Shown: one piece after another, positions 1-12,005 of the stretch
Layout: each line of letters opens with the position of its first letter
Position numbering within the stretch: position 1 is the first letter of the stretch
Notes under the pieces: model-generated
The model's database searches: none
Told to the model about the DNA's origin: nothing
What the model saw: the letters and a program-made list of their open reading frames with translations, nothing else
Assembly: GCA_973895155.1 (NCBI GenBank)
Contig: OZ316895.1
Coordinates: 8,060,001 to 8,124,000 of the forward strand
Reading direction: 5' to 3'
DNA: 64,000 bases
DNA from: Marsupella aquatica
Taxonomy: Eukaryota; Marchantiophyta
Made by a program: the position numbers and the translations under genes

Positions 1-1889
1 CACTTTTGGGAAGACACTAATAACTAAGAGCATAGAGACACTAATCAACGGGATGCACTTATGGAGTGTGCACTTATAAAGCAAACTGTATCTCGCTCTT
101 ATGAAGGAGCAGCTGGGGCAATTATACTTAGTGTCTGGAACATATTAAACCTGAGAATTATAACCATGAACCTCACTCCCCTAATTAAATTACAATTATA
201 ATGAACACTTGATTAATTTGAACCCAGTATTGGAGCAACTTACGAGTAAGACTGCCACAAGTCATATGAGTCAGATGGGTTGATGTGTTCCAATAATAAT
301 TGAACACACACCATGAGAGTATGCCAAATTAGTTCATGGACCCCTTGGCTAATTGATAGCATGGTTATCACAAGGAGTAGTCCAAATCAGGTTTTTTCGC
401 TACATGCTACCAAATTCTCAAGCTATAAGAGTCAGAATTCAATGTGTGACAAATTCATTTGCAATTAGATGAATGTCTGATATGAATTGTATCAGGTCGT
501 TCAATGTTCAAGTTCGGACCATGGCTAGCAGTTTCCCTTGATTGCATTGGGCCGGAAAACTTACTCCAGGTGTCAATTACCCTGTAACAAGTAAGTTATC
601 AAGTTAGTTACTAGCCATTATTTATTATATGAAACATACTTTTTATAAATCTTTGAATTGAAGTTTTAAAATTGAAAATGTAACTAAAACGGTTACATAG
701 TGATAGTTTTAACCGTCTTGCTCTTTGCATTTCTAATTATTTTACATTTCTTTTTACGGCATGGTGTCCCAAAATTTACACCCAAATTGACGCAAACACG
801 AAAAAAAACTGTAAGTTTGATTCACAAAACCGACAAGTCTTGTTTGTTGCGGTTGTTGTTGACGTGACACACTCTGGTGCCAGGAATTCTGGAAGGGACT
901 TCTAGTGGGGTCCGTAATTAAAGATACCCAATCCCCTTTCCCATTATTAATATAGTCACCCTGTATCTTGCAAAGAGTATCTTGCAAAGAGGACAGTATT
1001 CCCTTAATCCCATATATAATAAGCAAGCATTCACCCTATGTAGACAATCTTAAACTATAATACAAGGTTGCGCTTTTTTATGAAGTGTTAGTCATTCAAA
1101 TTTGCAGTGTCCAAAAAATATTAATCATGTCAAAGAGAAAGAATAAAGATTATATTAAATTTAGTGTGCACCAAAAAAAGTAATGAATGCATTCCAAACA
1201 AGAGGGGAATCAAATGAGAGACACAAAAGGAGGGAGCCAATGGGGCACACAAAACAAGAGAGGGAATGTACATGCATGAGTATCAAGGAGGTTCCTAACC
1301 CATACACATGGAATACAAAAATACATAATATATATGATATTATGTATTATTGTAAGTATTACAATATTGCAAAATATAATAATAATAGTGATTTAATTAA
1401 AATAGGTTAATTAAACACAATAGGTTAGATGACAAGGACAATGTCAAAAGCTATAATACAATTTTATTTTTTTATAGTAGTCATTCAAATTTGCAATATC
1501 CCAAAAATGAAAAACATGAAAGAATGATTTCCTTTGTGAATGAAAATGGAGAGCAATGTTTCCAAGCAAAAAATGAATTGAATAGTACAAAGAAAATAAG
1601 GAGGGTCTTTAGCAATGCAAGAGCATCAACGAGACCTCCCTTTACCACTATAATCCTGATCCTGTTTCTTTACAAAGTAACTAAAAAAAGTGACAATCAA
1701 TCTTGAATGTTCATTAAAACATAATTTTCTCCACAGTGTAACATCTATCTAAAAATAAGTTCCTGCCCAAGCTACCCTTTAACTTTCCCATACCTGCCAC
1801 AATGAAAAAATTTAATCAAAATTTAATTAAATTTATTCATATATAAACAATTCTAATTTTTTTGAAATAATTTCCAATATAAATAAAAT
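1..1889. other. AT-rich intergenic region, no gene recognised
   Basis: This stretch is AT-rich, with many homopolymer runs and only short open frames that resemble no family I know. A pair of similar short segments with the wording 'agtcattcaaatttgcaatatccc' or close to it occurs near 1090 and 1480, which suggests an old local duplication. No RNA gene or promoter could be supported. Confidence 0.5.
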
Positions 1890-2290
1890 AGAGATAAAAT
1901 ATTTTCTCATCTTGACATCTTTCCTTCATATTAAGATCTTCTCACCTCAAGATCTTTGCTCATCTTGACATATTTTTCTCACCTTGAGATCTTTTCTCAC
2001 CTCGACATATATTATATTTGTCTCATTTTGCCATATTTTTCTCACCTGATCATTTTTATCTCACCACAACATCTTTGTTCACCCTCAACATTTTTTTCAT
2101 CCTGTCATCTTTTTCTCATCTCGCCATCTTTTCTCTCCTTGACATATTTTTCTCACCTCAGAATGTTCTTCTCTAATATGACATCTTTTTCTCACCTTAC
2201 CATCTTTTCTCTCCTTAACATATTTTCTCAGCTCAAAATATTTTTCTCTTATCGACATCGTTTCTCACCTTGATATATTTTCTCACCTCA
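1890..2290 (+). repeat. Degenerate 'ctcacc..gacatct' minisatellite
   Basis: About 20 imperfect units near 18-20 bp alternate the phrases 'ttttctcacctc' and 'gacatcttt'. The long open frame over 1956-2273 is a by-product of this low-complexity repeat, not a gene. A reverse-complement version of the same phrases lies at 5940-6210. Confidence 0.8.
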
Positions 2291-2339
2291 ACATGCATCA
2301 TTTGTGCAATGCACAGGTATCAGGCCCGAGATGTACTTA

Positions 2340-3070
2340 ACGACATCTTTTACTTCACAACATCTTTGAGTAATGACATACTTTATCTATTGACCATTTT
2401 GTACTTATTAATAACAGCATCTTAATATTTAACGACATTTTTGGCATAACGACATCATTGCCGACATGATATCTACTTACTTGACACAATTTTTTACTTG
2501 ATGACCTTTTGGGCAACATGCCATCTTTGGCAAAAATGACTTCTTTTCTTAACAACATATTTTTATTTCATGACATCTTTCACATAAGAACATCATTCTT
2601 GGGAAACACAACATATAATTCTCTTAAGAGCATTTTGGGCACCACAACACTTTCCTCTTAGCAACATCTTGGGGGACACTACATCTTGGACGCCACAACA
2701 TCTGTTTTCTTAACAATATCTTGGGCGCCATGATACCTTTATTTTAATGACACTTTGGGCGACACAACATCTTTTTTCTTAACGACGTTTTTTGTGCAAT
2801 GCACAGGTATTTTTCCTCAACAATGTCTTGGTTGACACGACATATTTTCCCTCAATGATGTCTTTTCTGAGACAATATCTTTTTTTCAACAACATCTTGG
2901 CCGACATGACAACTTTTTTTTCAACGACCTCTTGGCCAACACGACATCTTTTTTTCTCAACGATTTCTTTTCTCTCAACGACCTCTTGGCCAACAAGACA
3001 TCTTTTCTCTCAACGACCTCTTGGCCAACACGACATCTTTTTTTCTCAGCGACATCTTAGCCGACACGAC
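2340..3070 (+). repeat. Second minisatellite block 'aacgacatctt / cttggccgacacgacatc'
   Basis: Imperfect short units follow the first hairpin. They drift from 'taacgacatctt' to 'cttgggcgacacaacatc' and then to 'caacgacctcttggccaacacgacatc' towards 3070. The block is split by the second hairpin at 2793-2805. The gradual change of unit type across the block is what serial local amplification would produce. Confidence 0.75.
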
Positions 3071-3387
3071 TTCTTTTGTGCAACGCACAGGTATTGAGCT
3101 AGTAGAGCTTATAATGTTAGGTTGACCGACCACCAAACGAGAAGCCTATTCAAATTTTGCAAACAATGGTGATACAAAATAAAGTTTTTTGTCAAAATCA
3201 ACTTTTTTGAAAATAATTGAAAAATGGATCAATGTTCGCATTACGACCATTGATGTTTTTGGAGCTAAACTAATGATCAAGAGATTAAATATCTGGATGT
3301 CATCTTTAGTGAGAGATTAGAGACTAGAATCCTCATATTTGGAAAAACAAATTGTGTCAGATAAATTTTTGCAATGATTTCCCGACT

Positions 3388-3501
3388 CAAGATTTTGACA
3401 AAAATTTAAAATTTTATGATGAAAGCAAGATTTTGACGAAAATTTAAAATTTTATGATGAAAGCAAGATTTTGACGAAAATTTAAAATTTTATGATGAAA
3501 G
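3388..3501 (+). repeat. Three tandem 38-bp units
   Basis: Units start at 3388, 3426 and 3464 with the phrase 'caagattttgacgaaaat'. The second and third are identical over the unit core and the first differs by one base. No coding or hairpin role is evident. Confidence 0.9.
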
Positions 3502-5939
3502 AAAGTACACTCAACTTTTAACATGCCAAAAGTGCTACAATGTAGGAATCGGTTAGAGCAACTCCCTCAAATGTTGTTTGACTGCATATTGAAAGTAACG
3601 ATACTAATTTATTAATTTAAATTCACGCAAAACTCCAAATTTGATTACCATGTCAACCCAAGGTTTAGGGAGCTACCACGTAACTGCATAGTTAAGCCCA
3701 CAATCATTTACTTTAACTCAGAACTGGTTAAGCTAACTAAGATGCATCGATTGTACCGCCTCAAGTATGGACCAGCATTTTTGCACTGTTAAAACCAGCA
3801 ATCCAAATCCCAATCATGATCCATGGATCATGGGTTGCTGCCCATACACAAAACTAACCGTTGAAACCATGATCCATTTTTAAACCCATAAAATAATGAT
3901 AGGAATTGCATCCGTCCAATCCTCAAAAATTGCTTAAAAAAAATTCTCATCTCTAAATCCTTGAGGGGAAGTACAATCATGATTTGTAGATCAAAACTCT
4001 TGCGGCCACAATAAAACTGTCCTAGGATTCTTATTGGGTTAGCTTGACCATAGTTCGTATCTTTTTGGAATATGCTCTATTGGCTACGCCATGCTTTCCT
4101 TGGAAGTCTACTTGTTAAGGAATGTGAAATATGATACTCTGTATCATATTTTGGATTGAATCAATAGAAATCGATGATAAAAAGTGTCGTATGTTTTCAT
4201 CTTATGACATGCACTAGTCCAAACCTGAGATGTTCAGTTTTTTTGCTTCAAAATGTTTGATTTTGTAGGAAATTTTGATTTGTATCACATTGTGTTTTAC
4301 ACTTAGAAAAATTTGGGGTGGCCCAAACGAGAAGCCTGTCACACTTCTCGTTTCGTCCGTCATTGTGTTTTATTATATATGTCTACAAGTCTATGATCAA
4401 TGTACCTATGTCAAGGGCAAAATGAGAAAAGGATTGTGGAAGGGAGGAGAAGAGAAAGAAATGAAAACAAAGGATTTTGAAATAACAAAGAACAGATAAT
4501 GAGGTCTGAAATAAATTCAAAAATGATGGAATAACAAAGAAGGCAGCCCTCATAGGCCAACATTAAAATGAAAATAATAACCAAATAAAAATGGCCAGGA
4601 GACTAAAAATATGGCGAGAAATAGGGATGCGCCATATAGGAGCATCAAATATAGCTCATATTGAATTGTGTTGTAGTTGATGGATGTGAAATCATGATGG
4701 TGCTAGTTGTGGATTAGCATGTGATATATAGCTCAGAGAGTCCACTCTAGTACTCTAGTTTCAACATCAATAGGAGCATCATTATTTAAATAGAGGCTGT
4801 CTAAGGGTGATCACATAGACATACCATCCAATTAGTGTCGTTTCAAGCCTTATCTATGGACTTATCATAGAACTTGTGCTTGTCCAAAGATAAGGCTTTC
4901 ACAAATCCACTCCATGTGCTATCTAAGTTGAAATAATATTTTTCCTCGCACCAGCAATTTTTCTTTTGTACTTCGTGAGGAAGCTGAATTGGCAAATACC
5001 TCACAGGTCTAGTAGGGTTAATATGTGGGACCCATCTGATATCTATCTTTCAATATTCATAAATACTTTCATGGAAAGCCAATATGTCTTTCTTGGTCTT
5101 AAATAAGAGAAGCCAAATCCAACTGCAACGTGCTAGAGGCAAACTTTGGCAGACTTGACTTGTTTTCTCCTCTAAGTTTTCTTTGCATCTTTTCCCAATA
5201 GTTAATGGAGAAAAGATTTTGGCCAAAATTTGCCAACTTAAAAAACCTGGCCTTAAAAGTGTATGCCACTATCTTCCTTGAGCCTTGCATTTTGCTGGAA
5301 TTTACTGATATCATTCATAAAAAGTACCCTAACATTAGAAAGAGTAACCTTTGGTATAGAAACCAAGCCTTGCATCAAGAGTCAACCCAAAAGAGAAAAA
5401 AAAGACATTAATACAAAAGATACCTTCAACTCAAGTTATGTTCTTTGTGTTGAGTATAGATAACATACATAACTGCAAGCCCATGAAACATACAATACAC
5501 AAGTAATCAACACAAAAGTGGGAAGGTGAGCCAGGCCTGTGCACAACGGAGTTGCCAAGGATTATGACTTGGGGATTAAAGTGTATATTTTGGGATATCA
5601 CGTGTGATCCTAGCCTAATATAAATAGACCTATTTTATAAAAAACAATTTCCAAAAATATTCTTCATTTCCAATATTAATAATTTATTTTATTTTATAAA
5701 AGGTTTATATTAGAGAATATTTTATAAACATGAGTTTGTAATATTTTCTTTTTCCTTTTATGTTTTTAAAAATTTTAGTTAATTTTTATCAAAAATACTT
5801 ATTTTGGATTGCATGTGATTCTTAAAATTTTTGATAATCAAACCTCCAAGGATTAAGAGGGGTTTGGGGGCACATCTAACGGCCAGGAAATAATAGGTCA
5901 TCAGCAAATGGCCAGTATTTATTCAAAATGTTTTGTTAA
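3502..5939. other. Intergenic, possible decayed coding remnant
   Basis: There is no intact gene. On the minus strand, about 5050 down to 4840, a broken frame reads like a protein (short runs such as RWVPHINPTRPVRYLPIQL and STWSGFVKALSLDKHKFYD). It has in-frame stops and no recognised domain. It may be a relic of a mobile-element protein, but I cannot identify it. Confidence 0.3.
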
Positions 5940-6215
5940 CAATCAAGGTGAGAAAAGAAGATATGTAGAGAAAAGAAGACAAGGTGAGAAAAAGATGTAA
6001 AGATCAGAAACATATGTAGAGAAAAAAAATGTTGAGGGTGATGGAAAGATATTGCAGTGAGATAAAGATGTCAAAATGAGCAAAAAATAAAATGAGTAAA
6101 AGTTGTCAAGGAGAAAAATGATATCAAAGTTGAGAAAAAAAGGTCATGATGACATAAAAATGTCAATGTGAAAAAAAATGAAGAGATCAGAAAAACATGT
6201 CAAAGGTAAGGTAAA
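5940..6215 (-). repeat. Inverted copy of the 'ctcacc..gacatct' minisatellite
   Basis: Phrases such as 'aaggtgagaaaaagatgt' and 'gatgtcaaaatgagcaaa' are the reverse complement of the minisatellite at 1890-2290. The block is purine-rich and degenerate. No hairpin plus CTRR terminus was found beside it, so its link to a Helitron is inference. Confidence 0.65.
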
Positions 6216-6823
6216 GTAAAGTGGTTGGGGTGGTGTTTAATAACTTATGTGTTGCTCGTGAAATTTACAGATGTGAGATAATGACAAAAGTTAGAGACAA
6301 GAGATAATGACCATAGCATCTAATCAACCCATGTTTATTCTTTTACCCAACTTTTTAGAGCCTCCCTAGACAGAGGGCAACCCAAGACGGGCAGGAATAG
6401 TCTTCAAAGTGTATTAAAACAACCCCTTAACTACTTGTTAAGAATAATAATATTGATTCAATGCATTTGATTGATCATTTGACAATGGTGCATAATGGTC
6501 ACATGTCACCAATGTTTGGAGAGATGAATAAGATCGGATGTTGATAATTGATAATGTAACAAATGGCTCTTGAAAATTATCCATTGGACTTTTTGCATTT
6601 AGACTTTTTTTTATAGACGAATCAATTTGATAATACAGATCAACTCGGAGACCTTACAATGAAAATGGCTACTTGGTAAGATACCCTCTACTTGCACAAA
6701 GTCCTCATCGCTGTGAAATTCTCCTTGAAGGATTGTCGTAGGTGCAGGTTAGACAGTCCAGCTGCGACTGCCAAATGTGGTACTGCGTTTATGTGGAAGA
6801 CTATAGGAGACCATTCGAACAAG

Positions 6824-6935
6824 CAACACAAGCGATTCACAAACTAAACATGATCCTCTTCCAAGACTGAAGTAATGTGCAACACAAGCGATTCACAAAC
6901 TAAACATGATCCTGTTCCAAGACTGAAGTAATGTG
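6824..6935 (+). repeat. Two tandem 56-bp units
   Basis: The phrase 'caacacaagcgattcacaaa' starts at 6824 and again at 6880. The two 56-bp units differ at one position (ctcttcc versus ctgttcc). The region between about 6216 and 7390 otherwise holds no recognised gene. Confidence 0.9.
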
Positions 6936-7393
6936 AGTATTCCTTTGTATGAACCCTCAAAATAGTTTGACAATCCTCATTGTGAATACATCATCCTGTG
7001 CATGCTGCCTTGCATTCAACTACGAGATTTTCCTGCAAGGCCAAGAACAAAGACATGCATGAGCTTATCATGGCATCATGCCTAGAGCATCTTTCTAACT
7101 TATTGATCATCAAAGACAACCTTTTGTGTATGCCGTAATGGTCAAACCTACTGCATATCTACATTTTCGGTGAAAACCACGCTTAGGACCCTTGATCCCA
7201 ATTTGACAAATACATTCGACCAGTGATAGATGATTGAAGGACCTGATGTAGAAGAATGCCGGAGTAGAAATAGCACATGAAACGATTCCTCAATGAAGTT
7301 ACCAATCCAACAGCAGGAAAAGCAAGCATGCCATACGGGTAGACAACCTAAGAAAGCTCCCGGGGAGAAGTCATATCAGGCAAGATTCGAACC

Positions 7394-8797
7394 TCACTTC
7401 TTCTGATTCCGATGCCAATCCCTGATTCTCTTATTCCAACCCGAAATGATGATCAGTGCCACCATACGGAGAAGTCCCATGAAGAAGATCTCAATCAAAG
7501 CAAGTGGAAGAGATGACTGAGGAGACATGCCAGCAGTTGCAGCATTCAACATCATGCCCTCAAAGCCACAGCTGATGTTGAAATGCCCCGCTTTGATACC
7601 TTTGATTGCTGCCTTGGCCACATCTAAAGGGTCCATACCTTTGGACCTCTCAGCGAGCTTAGCAGTCAGTTCTGGCTTGGTCTTGTTTTCTGTCGGAGAC
7701 AATTCCGAAGCTAGTATTAGACTCGCTAAAAACAAGTGTGCCATCAATCAAAGCCTATTGAAACCGTCATAACTACACAAACAAGAAGTCAAAAACCCAC
7801 CAGCCACTTGAAAACATAACCTCCGATGATTCATATGGAAGTGAGCATAAAATTCAGCAGGGAGAGAGTCCTCTTCTTATTACCTTCGATGAATCCTGGA
7901 GTTTCCGTATCAGGAGGATATATCACTGACACTCGAATATTGTAGGGCAGTAACTCCTGCTGTAGTGATTCAGCAAGATAGCGAAGACCTCCCTTGGACG
8001 CAGAATATGAAGCATTGCCATATATTGAGACCTGGCCCAGCCTCAGTGAAACAATAGATTTTATTCTTTCTTAGAAACAGTGTCTTTCCCCTCAATGAAA
8101 ATCATGGATATCCAATGATCCAATTTACCAGTACTCAAGTGAGACCAGTATGTTCATTGATGGGAAGTAAAGTTATGACCAGGAAGCAGAATTATGAAAA
8201 AGGAGACCATTTAAATACCTGGGCAGCTTGAGTGCTGAAGATGGCGATACAACCAGGGTTTGTTGACGGCCTATCTTTGTTGATATGAGGGAGAACAGCT
8301 TTGATTGTATGAAGGTTGCCCTTCAGATTCGTGTCCAGCATATGATACATAGCTTCAAGAGATGTGTCCTGAAAAGTGTCAGGCACACTAACACCATGGC
8401 AGCAGATAAGAATATCTAGGGGCCCTGATTCTGCAACAGCTTCATTCACAGCCTTCTCAATGCTCTCGTAAGACTTCACATCCGCACTGAAGAAGTTCAC
8501 CTGCGGCAGTTCCTCCTCTTTGAATTCTCCTTTCATTCGTTTACTCTTGTAGTAATCAAGGATAGCAGTGCGAGCTGATTTGAGCTTCTCGGTATCCCGC
8601 GCAACGATAGAAATTTTTGCGTCCTCTAAAGCAGCTAGCTGAGCTACGCACAAGCCGATCCCACTCGATCCTCCAGTGATGACCACATGGCGAGACTTCA
8701 GGGATATTGAAGTTGGCCGAGGGGAAATTACAAACCAGATTAGGGTTACAAACGCAGGAGCTATTAACACCAAGGCCCAAAGCGCCCACAAAGCCAT
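7394..8797 (-). CDS. TSC10: 3-ketodihydrosphingosine reductase (KDSR / TSC10-type SDR)
   Basis: This enzyme reduces 3-ketodihydrosphingosine to dihydrosphingosine with NADPH, the second step of sphingoid-base synthesis, at the ER membrane (family knowledge). Three exons are read: 8219-8797, 7884-8031 and 7689 down to 7394. They join in frame (phases 0 and 1) to 1023 nt, 340 residues, close to the family length of about 325-335. Visible features are an N-terminal hydrophobic segment (residues about 3-27), the SDR cofactor motif TGGSSGIG (about 41-48), an HGVS segment (the NAG-like position of classical SDRs), and the catalytic Y-SAS-K of exon 2 (SYSASKGG). A C-terminal hydrophobic segment (IFFMGLLRMVALIIISGW) is followed by a basic tail ending NQKK. 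The end resembles, but does not match, a KKxx ER-retrieval signal. The start is the first ATG ahead of the membrane segment. No partner gene lies beside it. Confidence 0.9.
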
Positions 8798-9813
8798 TGT
8801 CTCAAACTCTCCTTAAGTGATTGTCAGCTCTATCAAATTTGTATCAAAGCCGATTGCAGGAGAATGGTATCTCTCAGTGCAGACTCCCAGCAACATCCAA
8901 GGAGGAAGTATTCAGCTACTGTATGGATCTAGCACAGATACTCAATAGTCGCTCTTTCCCTAATATTTTTTACCTTCATTCTGTCTCAGCTGAGATTGAG
9001 TTCATGTAAATGCACGGTGCTAAGCTAATTGCTGCACGATTTGTTCGACCAGTGAAGGTACACGGGAAAAAAAACGACGAGCAGAAGTCGCACGATAAAA
9101 ACTTCTGGCAAGTCAGCTGAGTACGGGATTATGAGACAACAGTTCTTAGGGTTTAGCTCTTACGAACTCCTTTTAGACTACTTCCACAACTTCGAGGTTT
9201 TTTTCTCATATTTTCTTCTGAATGTTCCATTCTTTATTAAATGATCGTTGTAAAGTTCTTGCCTCCAACAAATCTGACAATCCAAGGGTTCATCATCTTG
9301 ATAAAACGGAAATGGAGAAGCTACCGAGGTGATGGAGAAGCTACTGAAGTGGAATTACTTGAGTACAAGCCTCCTCCAAGTGCTCTACTACTACCCACGA
9401 CTGCACAAGAACAGTTACATAGATGATGCCCACAGCGGATCAAGCTCCTGATCGAGACTCACATCACTTGTGGTCTGGCTTACCCTAATTTCAAGTCCTT
9501 TCTGCAGAGTAGCATTTGCAACCTAGGCAGTACCCAACCCCGAAATGTTTGTTCACCGAGTAATCAAAACCCCAGGGAGCAAAATTATGTTGTGGTTTCT
9601 GGCGCCTTCCGGAATGATTATAATTAGTGACAAGAGCTTTTTACTAAACGCCCCCTCCCCCCAAATTACTCTAGATTAGCTCCATTCTCATGTGAAATAT
9701 GTAAGGGGTTTAGGGTGCAATATATGTTTCTTAGTTGAAGGTACTAGCCCCGACTACCCGTTCTTTGAACGCGGGGAGTACAATAAAAATGTCACCAAAA
9801 TATATTCATTACT
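8798..9813. other. Upstream and intergenic region of the TSC10-type gene
   Basis: This contains the presumed promoter and 5' UTR of the minus-strand reductase gene. I see no clear TATA box or known element, and the short frames here resemble nothing known. Confidence 0.4.
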
Positions 9814-10155
9814 TGTTAGATATTGCTCTAGTCTTGTGATTCATGAGCTAACCATAGTTAGTCTAACTTGGGTTAGGACTTGTTAAAGTTAGCGATAGTG
9901 TTGTTATGTATATAGCCAGGGCTAATGCCAGACTCTGGTGGAACTTAGGTTCATTGTTACGGAACTAGTTGAGAGATAGGAGAGCTTGTGCTGTGGATGT
10001 TTGGTAGGGCCGGTCGGCCTAGAGTACAGTAAAACTCTTGTGTGTTCCCGTGGACGTAGCCTCATGTGGAAGTGAACCACGTATCTCTCTGTGTCGACTC
10101 TTGTGCGTTGGATGGTTCATGGGCTTGCCATTACGAATGTCGTCTATGCTCAACA
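9814..10155 (+). mobile_element. Solo LTR, copia-type family, plus orientation
   Basis: The 342-bp element starts TGTTAGATAT and ends ATGCTCAACA, the 5'-TG..CA-3' ends of an LTR. It is flanked by TTACT (9809-9813) and TTATT (10156-10160), a 5-bp target-site duplication with one mismatch. It is clearly related along its length to the LTRs at 17728-18072, 53107-53452 and 62448-62791. No internal retroelement sequence adjoins it, so it is a solo LTR. Confidence 0.85.
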
Positions 10156-11686
10156 TTATTCATATGTTTTGAAAGTTAATGAAATGATAAAAAAATTATC
10201 ATATATATCATCATTTTAATAATCATACATAACATATCATAGTACTCTTTTCTATGCACATCACACTTTCAGTTTTTTTATCCCACATCCCACTTATGCA
10301 CATATAATATGGTGGGGCCATAGAGATCAGTTTTTAATATAAATAGAAATCATAACAAAAAGCAATTATGATTAACATTTGACATGACATACATGGTAGA
10401 CATTAGTTTTCTCATCCACATGATGAGCCATGGAATTACTGTCTAGAGGCTTCACTCTAGAAGCCTAGGCCTCAACTCTAGCTTGTAGTTGGAGATTTAT
10501 TAGTATGATGGTTTCCATAAAATGAATGCATTACCTACTTCCTAAACAAAATTAGTTATCAATTCCGTCCCCCATTTAGTCCTCGGGTCAATATCAACTT
10601 GTATAGGGGTTCCTGTTGCCATGTGGCAACTCAGTATTGGCTAGCCTTGACCTGCCTTTCTGAGGTTGGAAAGCTCTTTCCGACCTCTCCCCGGGGCCAT
10701 GCTTTGTGGCCTTGTGGTTTTTGCTTTTCTTGGGTGGTTCTCCCATTTGCAATATAGCCTTATTTATAAAAAATTAAAAAGAGATGTCCTTTGAAGCCAC
10801 TTTCTCCATAAACAATATATTGCCTCACAGATCAAATGATAACAAATGTCAATTTGTTTTGTTTTGGCATGGAATGCAGGGCTCTATACCACTTATGAGA
10901 AACTAGGCTCAGACAATGCAGCATATAAGCAGAACATGAAAGTGCACTCAATCACACGCTAGACGTCAAGGCATCATAATGCCAAAACTCTTGAAAGAAC
11001 TATAGAGAAAGTACATGTGCATAATGAATAAATGTATTTCCTCCAACCTATACCTCCAAGTGGATCTAGATGTGTTTGCCTAAATAAATGGATACTAAAC
11101 TAATCAACAAAATATATGTCTATATTCTAGGGTCAAAAGTTAGGATAAGTGCCTATGGTCTAGAGTGAGGTCTTTAGACCACGACCTTGGGGGTCCATCT
11201 ATGTTTGGGGTGGTACCGGTCCCGCTCACTCATAGTCCCACCAGTTATCTAAAGGGCAGAATGCCCCTACTAGTCCCTCCACTACACCCCCGAGTCACAC
11301 AAACATAATGACAAATACCCTAGAGGGGGCATTGAACCCCGAACCTCCGGGTTCCATGCCAATCCCTGGCCAACTGACCCAAGCAACTAGCCAGTTGCTT
11401 TCTTTTTCTGTGGAGACGATTGGCCTCTTCTTCGAGTCTTGTCATAATCGCATACTTGACGAAAGCGCTCTACAAGCTGCATTGCTCTTCCTCACATTTG
11501 CTCGATCATTTACTCGATCAGGCTTTCGCCCATTGTCCAAGATTGCCCCCTGCAGCAGCTCCTGTGGCAGGAGCGGATCCAGAAAGGTCATCAGCGCGTA
11601 ATCTCTCGACTGCGGGGAGCGGAAAGTAATCGCTTCGGAGTTGCCTGCCTCACACATTGGCCTCCACTCTCATAACTGCAGAAACG
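10156..11686. other. Intergenic, no gene recognised
   Basis: Mixed-composition sequence with short frames only. The right end (about 11400-11690) probably belongs to the promoter of the next gene, because it becomes GC-richer and pyrimidine-rich. No coding family was recognised. Confidence 0.4.
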
Positions 11687-11710
11687 CCCCTCCCTCCCTC
11701 CCTCCCTCCC
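11687..11710 (+). repeat. (CCCT)n microsatellite
   Basis: About six CCCT/TCCC units lie upstream of the TIGR01589-family gene. Pyrimidine-rich repeats of this sort are frequent in plant 5' UTRs. That role here is inference. Confidence 0.85.
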
Positions 11711-12005
11711 GAGGGACACCTGCACCAGACTCCAAGCTTCCAGCGGGCGTGCCATCGACATGCGCTCGCCGGCCTTCAAGAGAGCTCATGCGCCGACATC
11801 TGCCACCCCCACTCGGGTTACAAGCAGAGGTGACCCTGCTCGAATCACAGTCGACGGCCTGCTGCGTCGAGCTCATTGAAGGCAAGGATGACGACAAGTC
11901 CCGAGGATTCAAAGGTAGCGGACCTTGCAAACCCCGTGAAATTTTGCCGATGCATTTGTGGCTTGGAGAATTGAGTTGAGCTATTGATAACTCATTTTAG
12001 ACCGA

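Larger units (their letters stand above)
1890..3102 (+). mobile_element. Probable Helitron, 3' portion (hairpin plus CTAG terminus)
   Basis: The right end has the layout of a plant Helitron 3' terminus. A GC-rich hairpin (TGTGC-aac-GCACA, 3077-3089) is followed nine bases later by CTAG (3099-3102), and the next base is T, as expected for insertion between A and T. The body to the left is a degenerate minisatellite of about 17-20 bp units with the theme 'ctcacctcgacatctttt', later 'aacgacatctt'. The same hairpin plus 'ggtat' also occurs at 2303 and 2793 without a CTRR after it. Plant Helitrons commonly end in hairpins resembling GTGCAACGCAC, which is established family knowledge. The 5' TC end was not found and no Rep/helicase gene is present, so this would be a non-autonomous or truncated copy. 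Confidence 0.55.

Noticed and set aside
1956-2273. Long open frame (105 codons) on the plus strand
   Set aside because: It is produced by the low-complexity 'ctcacc..gacatct' minisatellite. Its Phe/Ser/Leu-only composition is not that of a gene.
7380-7394. 'gattcgaacc' resembling a tRNA T-loop
   Set aside because: No acceptor stem, D-arm or anticodon arm can be placed around it. It lies at the end of the reductase coding region.
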